Origin: Strigamia acuminata
Taxonomy: Eukaryota > Arthropoda > Chilopoda > Geophilomorpha > Linotaeniidae
Length of the DNA stretch: 64,000 bases
Assembly (NCBI GenBank): GCA_949358305.1
Contig: CASHSZ010000054.1
Location: 1-64,000 of the forward strand
Direction of reading: 5' to 3'
Below are positions 18,022-27,515 of this stretch, one piece after another. The notes below the pieces were generated by a model. It had not been told where the DNA came from. It saw only the letters and a list, made by a program, of their open reading frames with translations, and did not search any database. Both the position numbers and the translations under genes were made by a program. The first letter of the stretch is position 1. Each line of letters opens with the position of its first letter.

Positions 18022-20886
18022 ATGGCGTCCTACGATCCAAAAGTAACGATTACGATTCCAAAACCAACCCAAAAAGGTTATCCAAAATACCTGCCGATGC
18101 CACCAATTGAAGCGTCGGGCGAAGGACTGGTGCCACGCTTTCATCCGGACCACCCAAACGACCAAAGTTTTCCAAACTATGAACTGTGCCCAGTTTGTAG
18201 CGGAACGGGATTTGAAATATACCAACTGCGGGCGCCACGAGAATGCCGAGCGTGTCGGGGCGGCGGTGACTTGCGTCGTTGCAAATTTCGGAAATGGATG
18301 CGCCTTATGTTCGCTTATGTATTGGGCTACGAGTCGATAGATAAAACTTCGTTGGCTGGAGTGGATTTTCCGCCGCCGAGGATTCCATTTGGCAGTGCAA
18401 ACGCCATCGCTCGTTTTCGTCATGCGCACGCGTCATATTTGGCACGCATAAAGCAATTGGCGAAGGAGAAAGGAATCCGGCCGTTGACTTGGAAATATCC
18501 AGAGGGAGCCTACATAATTGCCGGCGAGCAACCTGCCGAGCTTCCGGACCAGTTTGTGACGCCTGAAGGAAAGACCTACGATGTGGAATCGGGTATAGAA
18601 CTGTGTTTGACGGCGCCCAATGTAATCGCGGATGCGAAAAAAGCGTATTCGGAGCCGGAGAGAGTTGCGGCCGACTTGCCATTTCAGCATTCAAATCTGC
18701 GTCCACGACATACGTACGAGGAGCGGAGCACGCACCGTTTGAAGGAATACACGCAGAAAGTGACGAAAAGGATCGGAGCGGAGGCGAACCGGGACACTCA
18801 CTTCGTGACGGGACGATCCGAACCAGCATTGGACGTCTCTTCAGTCATCATTGAGGAGAACGGAGCGGTTGGTGGAGCGCCTATTGCGTCGCCTGTCATC
18901 GAATCGACTGAAGAACTTTCGTTGCACGACCAAGTGGCTAAAAAGGTAGTAAAAAATGAAGAAAATAGAAGAGAAAGAGAAAAAATTAGCAATATCAACA
19001 CGATGTCGACCCCGATTATTAAAACGGAATCGAGTGTGACGGCGGCGGAGGCGAAGTCAACCAACGTTACTACGGTGACCACTGCTGCGCCAATCATCAT
19101 TCCTTACTTTTATGTCGTGAAGAACAAATCGTCTTCGATTGAGACGTCCGAATCAAGCCAAGCTGCTCAATCTGTCGATACCACTACTGTGACCCAATCG
19201 AATGTGACGCCCAAGATGATGACTTCAGTTGCTGCGACATCGGTGCCGATTACGTACTCCAAAATTGCAACTTCAAACACACAGATGGACACAATTGCTG
19301 ATTTTAACAAAAAACTAATTAAAGCTGATTTTTCCCCAAAGGTTGACCGAGATATTAAGGCGTTGTTAAACTTCACACCATCTTCATCCATCGCGAATAT
19401 CGCTGCTGAGATTGCGAGAGATGCGGAGGAATGCGCAAGGATCCACGACATCAAGAAATTGGAAAGCAAGATTTCTAATCCAATTGCTAAGGCCATTTCA
19501 GCGGTCTCGAGCGGATCAACGTCGTCGGAAGGATGCGCATCTCTAAAGCCACGTTATCTCCAGGGATTCGACCGAAATGGATGTACGATGCGCCCGGACC
19601 GTATTTTCACCCAGATGTCCGAAATATTCCGGCGCCACGAGCTTGAGATACTGTACCCCATGGAGAACAGGGGTCAAGGACGAATCAACCTGAGATCGGA
19701 AGGATGGAGCGAACTTTTTAAGATGTCAATTAATTTGGATTTCAACGTCAGCGCCTCGGACTTCAAGACGGTCGTCGGAACGATTTTCGGACGCCTCGGG
19801 AACATCGCGAAGGAAATTAAAGCGAAAATGACAAAGGACTGTACCGGAGACGAACACGCGGTGCATCACCTCATTGTGCACGCCGTGCACTTTAATTTAA
19901 AAGAGATCATCACCCAAATGCATCAGAGTCGTCGCGACGCCGTTAAACGATTTCGTGAGGCCGACGCGCTCAGGGAGGCCCAGCGACTGGAGGACGAAAG
20001 AAATGCGCCCGCCAAACCACCACTGGATCCAGAGTTGATCATGACGGAGGATGAAATTAAGAACTTTTCAGAAAAGATTCTCATCGAGTTGGCGCCTGAA
20101 AAATTGGTGCAACAATTTGAGGAAGCAATTGCCGAAAATCCGAAATTGGCGGATCCCCGAACCAAATATTCATTCAGATACGATCCCGTAATCGTGGCGG
20201 ACACAGGAGTGCTCGCCTCGGAGTTATCGTCGGATGTGGATTATTCAATGTCGGATGTCGAGTCGCTTCGCGAGTCAACAGGCGACGAGGAGAACCACAA
20301 AGCATTCCTGGCGGCGCAAGAACACAACAAAATTGAGGTAATTCAGGTCGACGAGCCTTTCAGACTTCCTGGAGTTGGACGGGGCGGTGCGAGAGGTGGA
20401 CGTCGATCGCCATTGATGTCGAGGATGCCAAAAATGATTTTGACACCGCCAAAGGAAAAAGATGATGATCCAGGCGAAGTTGTCACACGTGAGAGTTTGC
20501 GCAAACCGGTCGAACCGAAGCCTAAGGAGAAGCGTCTCGTAGAGCCAACTTGCGCATTGGCAATCATGGAGGAGATTATCCCGATTGATGATATTTTCTA
20601 CTCATTGCCGTGGGAGCCTAAAATCGAATTGGTCGTAGATTGGAGTATTCTGACGCGCCTTTTCGAAACGATCATCTTTTCGGACTTGCAGCTTGATCAC
20701 AGCGCGGGCGAAAAATTGTTGTCCATCATTAAACAATATTATGTTGGACATTTCCTTTACCGAGTGAACCGAATTAGCCGGAAGTGCTACGCGACTTCTA
20801 AACAACAGGTGAGAGTGATCCTCGTGAAAACAGCGCTTAGACTGGTCTATTATGCGATGGACGGTCAGGGCGCATCTGCATTTTAA
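18022..20886 (+). CDS. ORF3 of element 1: DnaJ-type zinc-motif protein
   Basis: 954 aa from ATG at 18022, in the position where env lies in some elements. No signal peptide, furin site or membrane segment is seen, so it is not an envelope protein. Residues 56-63 (CPVCSGTG) and 75-82 (CRACRGGG) are two CxxCxGxG motifs as in the DnaJ/HSP40 zinc domain, where two such motifs pair to bind one zinc. DnaJ proteins have four; here only two occur and no J domain (HPD) is present. Residues about 250-480 are Ser/Thr-rich; a helical region follows (about 520-680), with a charged helix near QSRRDAVKRFREADALREAQ. An RGG-like patch (GRGGARGGRR) lies near 790-800. Not recognised as a known family; a role in nucleic-acid or particle binding is only inference. 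Confidence 0.7.
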   Translation: MASYDPKVTITIPKPTQKGYPKYLPMPPIEASGEGLVPRFHPDHPNDQSFPNYELCPVCSGTGFEIYQLRAPRECRACRGGGDLRRCKFRKWMRLMFAYVLGYESIDKTSLAGVDFPPPRIPFGSANAIARFRHAHASYLARIKQLAKEKGIRPLTWKYPEGAYIIAGEQPAELPDQFVTPEGKTYDVESGIELCLTAPNVIADAKKAYSEPERVAADLPFQHSNLRPRHTYEERSTHRLKEYTQKVTKRIGAEANRDTHFVTGRSEPALDVSSVIIEENGAVGGAPIASPVIESTEELSLHDQVAKKVVKNEENRREREKISNINTMSTPIIKTESSVTAAEAKSTNVTTVTTAAPIIIPYFYVVKNKSSSIETSESSQAAQSVDTTTVTQSNVTPKMMTSVAATSVPITYSKIATSNTQMDTIADFNKKLIKADFSPKVDRDIKALLNFTPSSSIANIAAEIARDAEECARIHDIKKLESKISNPIAKAISAVSSGSTSSEGCASLKPRYLQGFDRNGCTMRPDRIFTQMSEIFRRHELEILYPMENRGQGRINLRSEGWSELFKMSINLDFNVSASDFKTVVGTIFGRLGNIAKEIKAKMTKDCTGDEHAVHHLIVHAVHFNLKEIITQMHQSRRDAVKRFREADALREAQRLEDERNAPAKPPLDPELIMTEDEIKNFSEKILIELAPEKLVQQFEEAIAENPKLADPRTKYSFRYDPVIVADTGVLASELSSDVDYSMSDVESLRESTGDEENHKAFLAAQEHNKIEVIQVDEPFRLPGVGRGGARGGRRSPLMSRMPKMILTPPKEKDDDPGEVVTRESLRKPVEPKPKEKRLVEPTCALAIMEEIIPIDDIFYSLPWEPKIELVVDWSILTRLFETIIFSDLQLDHSAGEKLLSIIKQYYVGHFLYRVNRISRKCYATSKQQVRVILVKTALRLVYYAMDGQGASAF

Positions 20887-21049
20887 GAAAATAAAACTCC
20901 TGAAATTGACTTTCAAACCTACAAGTGACTTTGCGCCTCCTGGAAACCCATATACGAACTGTTGTGTGTGCGGACTTTATTGTGATAATTGTGATACAAA
21001 CGATAAGTGTTATAATTGTTTAAAATGTGATTGTTATGCGCCTCGATGA
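20852..21049 (+). CDS. Short Cys-rich ORF overlapping ORF3 (+1 frame)
   Basis: 66 codons from an ATG inside the last codons of ORF3, in the +1 frame. The C-terminal half holds many Cys in CxxC pairs (NCCVCGLYCDNCDTNDKCYN and on to CLKCDCYAPR). It may be translated separately, or joined to ORF3 by +1 frameshifting or splicing. A paired-Cys tail could bind zinc. The concentration of Cys in one frame argues against chance, but the ORF is short. Confidence 0.4.
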   Translation: MRWTVRAHLHFKKIKLLKLTFKPTSDFAPPGNPYTNCCVCGLYCDNCDTNDKCYNCLKCDCYAPR

Positions 21050-21708
21050 AGATTTTTTACGTAAAGTTCCGTGAAAACTCAAACGCCTACGAAAGAAGAT
21101 AATATTCGTTTGCGAACTTTTTATTTTTTGATATTTATATTTTACTAATCATTTTTACTAATTATTTTTATTAACCATTTGTGATCATTGAAATTTTGCT
21201 ATCCTTATATTGTGATAATTGACGCCAAATCAGCGCCTAATCAATATCTTTATTTGCTAGTGATTTACATTTTTATAGAAATTTTGCCACTCATAGGCAT
21301 TGTTAATTAATCTTAAATTATTTTATTTCCTAGTCGTAACAAAGAATACCATTGTTAATTTCAAGTGTTATCAAATAATTTAACAAATTTTATTATTTTG
21401 TTTAGAATTTAGTCGTAGTTAGCGCCTAAATGTCTATTGATTCTGTTAATTTTTAATCAAACGATTTTTTACAATATTCCTCTCCTAGACCCATTTGTTT
21501 GTGTTTGTTTGTTCTTGTCTGTAATTGCGCCGAGTTGTGCGCCTGTTGCGTCTGTCCAAATAAATCCCTACCTATGTTATGTGTTTATTATGAGATTAAT
21601 GTTATTGATTCATTATTTTTATTTATTTATATGTTCAAATTTTTATCAATCATGTATGTTAATTCCATTTAGATGTTGATTATATAAAAACCATATAATA
21701 AACATCTA
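21050..21708. other. 3' untranslated region of element 1
   Basis: AT-rich, no supported coding. A short open frame at 21437-21679 has no recognisable content. Confidence 0.5.
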
Positions 21709-21720
21709 GGTGGGGGGGAA
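21709..21720 (+). other. Polypurine tract
   Basis: AGGTGGGGGGGAA-type purine run directly before the 3' LTR, the expected plus-strand primer site for reverse transcription. Confidence 0.75.
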
Positions 21721-22760
21721 TGTCACGGTCCTGACTTTAGACAGTAATAATTTTCAAAATTTTAAGCGCATTTTGCGCCTTTCCCTTAATTTTCCCCTAA
21801 TTTTATTGAGAAATTGTTCTAATTCCTTTAAATTATTTTATTTTTCCCAAATCTAAATTTATTATTTTATTTTGTATTATTTTCCTTATTTTTGATATTT
21901 ATCTTTAATTTGGCCTGGTTTTAATCACCCCATCCAGACAATTCATGAGAATTCTGCAATAAGTTAATATAATCGCGCTCTAAATTTGCATATTTCACCC
22001 CTGATCGCCTGTTTTCTGCCCGGTCCCCATTGGGAATTGACTTGGCCTTTGACATGTGATCAGAAGAGACTTGTTCTGTCAAGACGTTTGGACAGAGAGA
22101 ATAATTTTCGCCTTCGACTAGTCAACATCTTCTGTCTCAAACTGGAAGATTTCCAAGTGCGATTATGTTGCGTCTCAACGCATACGGTCACATTGCAGCC
22201 CGAATTCTCATGTTAGTCTAACTAACCACAACATTTATTATTTGCCCATTATTTGCGTACGAATTACTGGAAAAAAGGCGTATTCGACGGTCTCAATTCG
22301 TCAATACATTTTATGCCACGACTGTGACTTCCTCCTCAGCCTAGACATTTTGAACTCATACTCGTCTCAATTGCGTATTCATTTCATTATCGACGGTTCG
22401 ACGACGTTGTCTGCGGTTTGGTACCTGTTTGCGCGTTCACCCAACGTTTGCGCGTGTTCAGGAGAAGAAACATACTCTTCGTAAGTACGCCTAGCATATG
22501 ACGACATTTTCCCTAGTGAAGAACGATATTTGGTCTTAAAATTCGAGTATCAACGTTCGCCATTTTGTACGGCGCCCGAATTGAATCCTGCACCCATAAA
22601 ATACAGATTTCACGAATAGACGCTGTCTTAACCTAGCTACCACCCCCGGCAAAGTTTTAAGAGTTGCAGCGCCTGCGAACCTAAATTTTCTGGTTATTAC
22701 AATCCCTGGAAATTCTTAAATTTCCGAAACCATTGTTAAAAAGTCGACTACGACGTGACA
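21721..22760 (+). repeat. 3' LTR of element 1
   Basis: 1040 bp, nearly identical to 9746-10785. Ends in GTGACA, followed by the target duplicate ATGT. Confidence 0.95.
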
Positions 22761-22764
22761 ATGT

Positions 22765-23082
22765 TATGTATAGAAATCCAATCTCTAAAAACCTTGCATG
22801 GTTTGACCACGTGTTGGCAGAATATCATAACTTGAATCATCCGTTATTCATAATTCTTTTGAGAGTTAAAGCAAATACTTTCCGAGACATTTTGTTTGTG
22901 ATTGAAAACCATTCTGTATTTCACAATCTTCTTGGAAGACCACAAACACCAGTTTCAAAACAATTAACAATTGTTTTGTATCGATTTGGACACTAATTAG
23001 TTTCTTTGCACATTTTATCAGAATTGTTTGGAGTCAGCAATGGGAGATTAATAAACACAATTACACAGAGAGTAATTAATAA
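22765..23082 (+). pseudogene. Harbinger-like transposase, continuation after LTR element
   Basis: Continues the frame opened at 9660 without shift. It shows the N-terminal features of PIF/Harbinger (HARBI1-type) transposases: LLRVKANTFRDILFVIENH, then GRPQTPVSKQLTIVLYRFGH, and after an in-frame TAA (22994-22996) SELFGVSNGRLINTITQRV, the usual helix-turn-helix-like FGVSxG...T.RV block. A possible donor GTAATC follows at 23083. The catalytic DDE region is not visible in the next kilobase. The gene was thus broken by the LTR insertion and by a stop codon. Confidence 0.6.
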
Positions 23083-24080
23083 GGTAATCATATTTTTATT
23101 ATCTTGTGATGAAAATATTATGGCTAAACATTTTAGTTTAAAAGCAGTCGTAGTGCTAATGTTGATTTTCTTCTTTTTTTTAGAATGCCAATGGGTCCCA
23201 AGAGGTGGTACCACAAAATGGGACGCTTCATTTATTTGATCCCAGGTCGGGAAAAATTTTAATAAAAATTTCGCCTGTAACATCAACCAACCCATATGAA
23301 AATATATTGTAGGGTATTCTTATAGTAATACCCTATAGGATGTACTATAATATTTTGGAACAAAACATCATAGTATGTACCTTTGGCTAAATTATTTATG
23401 TCAAATGCAGACACCAGTTCTCAGTTTAAATGATGAGGTCTAAAGTCATAGTAGCAATTGTTCAATTTGAAGTTTTGTGAAATTTCAATATGGCAGCTAA
23501 AGTTGAAAGAACACATACACACACAGTCTGAAGTTGTACTACTGTTTTATTTCACTGGAGGGTCTTTTTACTTATTTACAACATGCACTCCTATTGGTTC
23601 AACAGAGTAAAACCACACGGTTTTCACAATTTACATGTGCTACACAACAGCTGTTAATGGAGTACTGCTTTCTTATTGGCCACTCCAAATAAGCCTATTA
23701 TGTACAGTATTCTATGCCTGTTTGTGCCAAGTTAACTTACCTTTAGCTTTAATTAATTTAATGAAAGATTTTATGCTTACTCCTGAGTATTTCTGTATAT
23801 TCTAAGATTGTTTTTATGTCCAAATCAATATTATCTTTCCAAATGCTAATTTATTATGGAAACACATTGGGAACAGCAACCATTGTTCTTATTTCTATGT
23901 ACGGCAATTCTTTGCCCCTCAACAATATGATTTCTGTTACTTTCATTTTCAGTTTTTTTACAAAATAATCTGTTAGAATTGTACATGTGATTTTTTTTAT
24001 TGTTCTCTCTCAGATTTTCTAAGCTTATGTAAGTAAAACACCTATTTTTTCCTCTCACCTGTCTTTTTTCTTGCTCACAA
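23083..24080. other. Non-coding DNA between Harbinger remnant and zinc-ribbon fragment
   Basis: A second exon-like stretch may begin after TTTTTTTAG near 23183 (NGSQEVVPQNGTLHLF in the Harbinger-linked frame). A hairpin GGGTATTCTTATAGTAATACCC lies near 23313. Nothing else is recognised; open frames at 23006 and 23846 (minus) lack support. Confidence 0.3.
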
Positions 24081-24165
24081 CAATGCAGTGTGAGTAGTGC
24101 CGTAACAATCCCTCCCAGATGGGATTGTAGGATGGGACCGCCATGTTGGCAATTGGGCAAAGGGA
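24081..24165. repeat. Dispersed 80-bp repeat, copy 1
   Basis: GCAGTGTGAGTAGTGCC...GGATGGGACC...GTTGGCAATTG recurs at 24922-25000 with few changes. It overlaps the start region of the zinc-ribbon frame. Confidence 0.55.
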
Positions 24166-24172
24166 CCCCGTC

Positions 24173-24634
24173 ATGGCTCTCCAGCAGGCTCTTTGGAAAT
24201 GGTACTCGGCGGACAGGGCTTTCCGTCTCACTTCCCGTCAGGCTTTAATGCAAGCAGATGGATTGACCCAAATAAACCATTTCCTCAGCAATTTTGAGGA
24301 TAATTGGGAAAACCTGGACGCATTTTGCGAAATCATGTGGGCGTTTGCCGAAACGGCAACTTACTTTGAAATAAATCGAATGGTCGAACTCATGAATAAT
24401 ATTGACAGGATTGAAACTCAAGGTTTTTTTTCTTTCGTGGAAGACAATAAGTAATTAAAAATAAATCGAAAATGTGTTTATTTATTTCTATTTTACTCTT
24501 TTATTTATTTTTTTTTTAGATGCGTCCACTGTGACGAAGCTATTGCCAAAAACACACTTTTAGTTCTACGACACGAGGAAAATAATGAAGTTCCTTTTAC
24601 ACAATGTGGATTTTGTAATGGAAAAATCCACTAT
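24173..24634 (+). CDS. Two-exon zinc-ribbon-like fragment
   Basis: Exon 1 (ATG at 24173, or 24143) encodes a helical segment with ALQQALWKWYSADRAF and many aromatic residues, ending at a GTAATT donor at 24451. A 69-bp AT-rich intron ends at TTTTTAG (24519). Exon 2 completes the Lys codon and reads CVHCDEAIAKNTLL, then TQCGFCNGKIHY: two CxxC pairs about 30 residues apart, as in a zinc ribbon. A GTATGT donor follows at 24635, but a Tigger-like insertion begins 20 bp later, so the next exon is not visible. Function unknown. GC content is higher than in flanking DNA. Confidence 0.45.
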
Positions 24635-24655
24635 GTATGTATGATTTTTATTATA

Positions 24656-24920
24656 CAGTCGAAACTCTTTATAACGAATCGCAAGGGACCGGACAAATCG
24701 ATTCGTTATAACGAGAATTCGTTAAAACGAATTAGCTAAAAAAAAATAAAATTTCATCATAAACAACATTATTTATTCATAAAATCATGTTAATTTTATC
24801 CCGATTCTTAAAAACTGTTGAAATTGTTAAAACGGGACAAATTAAACTCAACTGCTACAATTGGTAGCTTCTTGCCATTGTTAATGGCATTAAAAATGTT
24901 CAACTTGTCCTAAATCAAAA
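24656..24920 (-). mobile_element. Tigger/pogo-like element, internally deleted
   Basis: CAGTCGAAACTCTTTATAAC at 24656, preceded by TA, matches the kind of terminal repeat seen in Tigger/pogo (Tc1/mariner superfamily), and an inverted TTATAACGA motif lies within. On the minus strand, 24909-24808 encodes a fragment of a CENP-B/Tigger-type N-terminal HTH (see next entry). The right terminus was not located, and most of the transposase is missing. Confidence 0.5.
24808..24909 (-). pseudogene. CENP-B/Tigger-type helix-turn-helix fragment
   Basis: 33 codons read LNIFNAINNGKKLPIVAVEF and on to NLSRF, which follows the psq/CENP-B N-terminal pattern KL.I..AI..GKK...VA.EF.LS. It ends with a stop and no DDE domain follows, so it is a remnant. 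Confidence 0.5.
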
Positions 24921-24921
24921 T

Positions 24922-25000
24922 TGCAGTGTGAGTAGTGCCACAACAATCCCTCTCAGACGAGATTGTGGGATGGGACCAGCCGTGTTGGCAATTGACGATG
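24922..25000. repeat. Dispersed 80-bp repeat, copy 2
   Basis: Partner of 24081-24165. The copies are about 840 bp apart in direct orientation and flank the zinc-ribbon fragment and Tigger remnant. Confidence 0.55.
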
Positions 25001-25340
25001 CACTCCTTTGCCCTGGATTCTTCATTGGAAAAGGCAGCTCTGGATGGCAATCTCTATTTGTTTGATTAGCCACCACCACTATACAATTAAGAGGCAACTG
25101 ATGAGTTGCAACTGAGCTTGTTCCTGCCTTCCGAAGAAAAGTGTTTCATCTTAAAATTAGAGTTCTACGATAACTGGATGCAATTCCTCCACCACTTGCC
25201 TTTGACCGACTAAGGAAAATATTGAAAGCTCTCTCTGAGAAGCCAGTAGAACAATTTTACAATTATTTCTCAATGGAACAAGTGTATGGCCAACACATAG
25301 TAACATAGAATGGGAAGGCAAATTAAAAGAACTATATAAC
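25001..25340. other. Degenerate coding-like remnant
   Basis: One frame near 25160-25310 reads LDAIPPPLAFDRLRKILKAL and stays open for about 50 codons. The AAATTAGAGTTCTACGATAA just upstream recurs near 25780 (AAATTAGAGTTTTACGATAA). Probably part of an old transposon; family not recognised. Confidence 0.25.
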
Positions 25341-25344
25341 CTAA

Positions 25345-25500
25345 CCTAAAATGGCCATTTTCCTGCTTAAAATGGTTATTTTTTCCCTAAAGTGGCCATT
25401 TTTATTGCCTAAAATTTCTATTTTCTACAGTTTAGTGCATAAAAATGCCATTTTTCTGCCTGAAAAGGCCAGTTTTGTGCCTTAAATAAAATAATTTTTT
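25345..25500. repeat. Degenerate AAAATGGCCATTTT array
   Basis: Successive units such as AAAATGGCCATTTTCCTGC, AAAGTGGCCATTTTTATTGCC and AAAATGCCATTTTTCTGCC, about 30 bp apart. The same self-complementary core recurs in arrays at 44.5, 46.0, 54.7, 55.6 and 57.1 kb. Confidence 0.5.
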
Positions 25501-25829
25501 TTTTATTTTAGACTCGTCGTGGAGCACTTGAAAAAAAATGATTTCTGTATATTTTTGTTTTTGTTTATTAATCCATTTATTGTTCTGTCAATTTACACTT
25601 TGTTAAATGTAAATTCATTTATAGATTTATAAAAACTTTGTTACTTCCAAAAAATTACCTTCAAATATCACATCCCAGTTATTTAGTTTAGTTTTGTTAT
25701 TTGTCTATATTTTTTAAAAAAAACTGTCACTAGATAGTGACGAATGCAAAATATTTGCATGTTATCGCCTTCTTATAAAAATTAGAGTTTTACGATAAAC
25801 TAGATGCAATCTATTCGTCCATCACTAGC

Positions 25830-26100
25830 ACACCATTGTTATTTATTGATATACAGTTATTACTGTAAATTTCATAGAGTGCATTAGTGTTTATTGTGAC
25901 TTTATCATACCAAACGTCTGTGGGCCACTTGTCCCATTTGTAGATTTTTTTTTTATAATTTAATGTATTTTATGTAAAATATCCGTTCTTCGTTTTTCCA
26001 TGCAGTTTGCACGGGCTGCAAGTTGCAGACGTCAATCTAGATGTCTGTATACATGCTATACATGATAAGGAGCTAGTTGTCCAACAGAGCAAGAAGCAAA
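25830..26100 (+). repeat. Dispersed repeat R1, copy 2
   Basis: Contains both the ACACCATTGTTA...TTTCATA block (compare 2418-2500) and the GGGCCACTTGTCCCATTTG...CATGCAG block with its open frame (compare 3190-3350), separated by only about 30 bp. Its peptide LHGLQVADVNLDVCIHAIHD parallels copy 1. Confidence 0.5.
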
Positions 26101-27515
26101 CAAAATAGCTAAGCCTAGTTGCGGCTTCTAGTGGCGTAGCGTCCAGACTGAGCTTATGCGTTCAATTAGGGCTCCAGAAGCATGTCATTCACTTTAGTGG
26201 CATTCGACAGAGCAGTTGTCGCCTAAATCCGCATTTAAACCCATCCACCTAGGAGGCAAATGAGGTAACGAGGTACCAAGGGGTAGTTGGCCGACTATTT
26301 TCAGAATGTTTGGCTCAATTCTATGTCCAAGGACCAAAAGAGCTCTTATGCCAATCTGTGCCAACCTGCCTAGATTTTGTGGCTCCAAATAAACTCAGAA
26401 ATTTTGGACCAATCAGAAAGAACCACATCAGACCTAACCAAATCAATTGCAGTGTAAATGCCAAGTAGGCATGACTCAATGGGTATGAAAATTGGAAACA
26501 ACATTGCCAAGAGAGATGAGGGATATTTTAGGGAAGTTTGGGGGAAGAAACTGGAGCAGGGACGAATTGACAACTGGTAATGTAAATGCCACATTCATGT
26601 ACGAATGCGGTCTTACAGAACAATGGAAAATGCAAATCAAACCTTACAAAAATATCAAATAATATATTTTAAGAAACGTGAAAATAAAAAACAAAATACC
26701 AATTAGGAATGGACCAGAGCTCTCTTTTGGTTCCACTGAGGAGAGTTCAAGCCATCAGTTTCTCCAGGGTTGACCAAGAGGAGGTACAGAGTTGGATTTC
26801 ACACCCCCAATAAACTACATTGAAAAATAATGTGAATTTTCCTATAAACAATCAAAGAAAAAAATGAACGGAAAATTGATGATATTTAATTAGTGTTGTT
26901 ATTATTACTAGGTATAAAACGAGAAAATTCGTAAAATTCACCTGCCAATTACACGAAATTAGTGAGAAGAAAGGAAGCACGAACACTAGAAAATGCTTTA
27001 AATATATGTTAGTCCAAATTAAATATGCTTAAATATTGCATTCAATCGAAATAAACAAGTATCAAATAAAATATAAACCTGTAATGTAACCAAACCGAAT
27101 GTAAATCGAATTAAAACCGAATTTTCTCAAGCACGGATCAACGTGCAACATCGTTCGTTAATGGCGTGTACGTGACTACGGGGTTCACAAAGCAAAAAAC
27201 AGAACATACCGTTTGAGATAGAAAGAATCCTCGTTACGAAAGTTTGCCAACAATTTACCACACTTGATGACGTTCGAACAAGAGCGGCAATTTGAAGTTT
27301 TAGTCTTGACTAACAAGAGCGGCAGTTTTGAAGTTTTAATCGTAATAAAATAAATATTTGCGAATAAGACAAAATAACTACAAATGTACATGACATCGAA
27401 ATACTTTGGCCACGGTCTAAATCAGTAAACTTTAATTTTGTTTAAATAAATTGTGTGACGTTTCATCAACCACAAAAATTGTCAACTCTCAATACAACAT
27501 TGTTTGATTTAACTT
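26101..27515. other. Intergenic DNA, no gene recognised
   Basis: AT-rich. At 26578-26625 is a diverged copy of the GTAAATGC...GTCTTACAGAAC repeat seen at 6.9 kb. A short AAGAGCGGCA...TTTGAAGTTTTA tandem pair lies at 27281-27340. Minus-strand open frames at 26194, 26370 and 27185 lack support. Confidence 0.3.

Larger units (their letters stand above)
9746..22760 (+). mobile_element. Full-length young Ty3/Gypsy LTR retrotransposon (element 1)
   Basis: The 13,015-bp element is bounded by 1040-bp direct LTRs (TGTCAC...GTGACA) and flanked by the 4-bp target duplication ATGT at 9742-9745 and 22761-22764. The interior order is PBS, gag, pol (PR-RT-RH-IN), a large extra ORF, a short Cys-rich ORF, then a purine tract. 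PR-RT-RH-IN order with IN after RNase H and a GPY-like tail places it in Ty3/Gypsy. Three LTR differences were counted, so insertion is recent and all main frames are open. At 13 kb it is long for the family because of the third ORF. Confidence 0.95.

Noticed and set aside
18022-20886. ORF3 of element 1 as an envelope protein
   Set aside because: No signal peptide, furin site, fusion peptide or membrane anchor could be seen.
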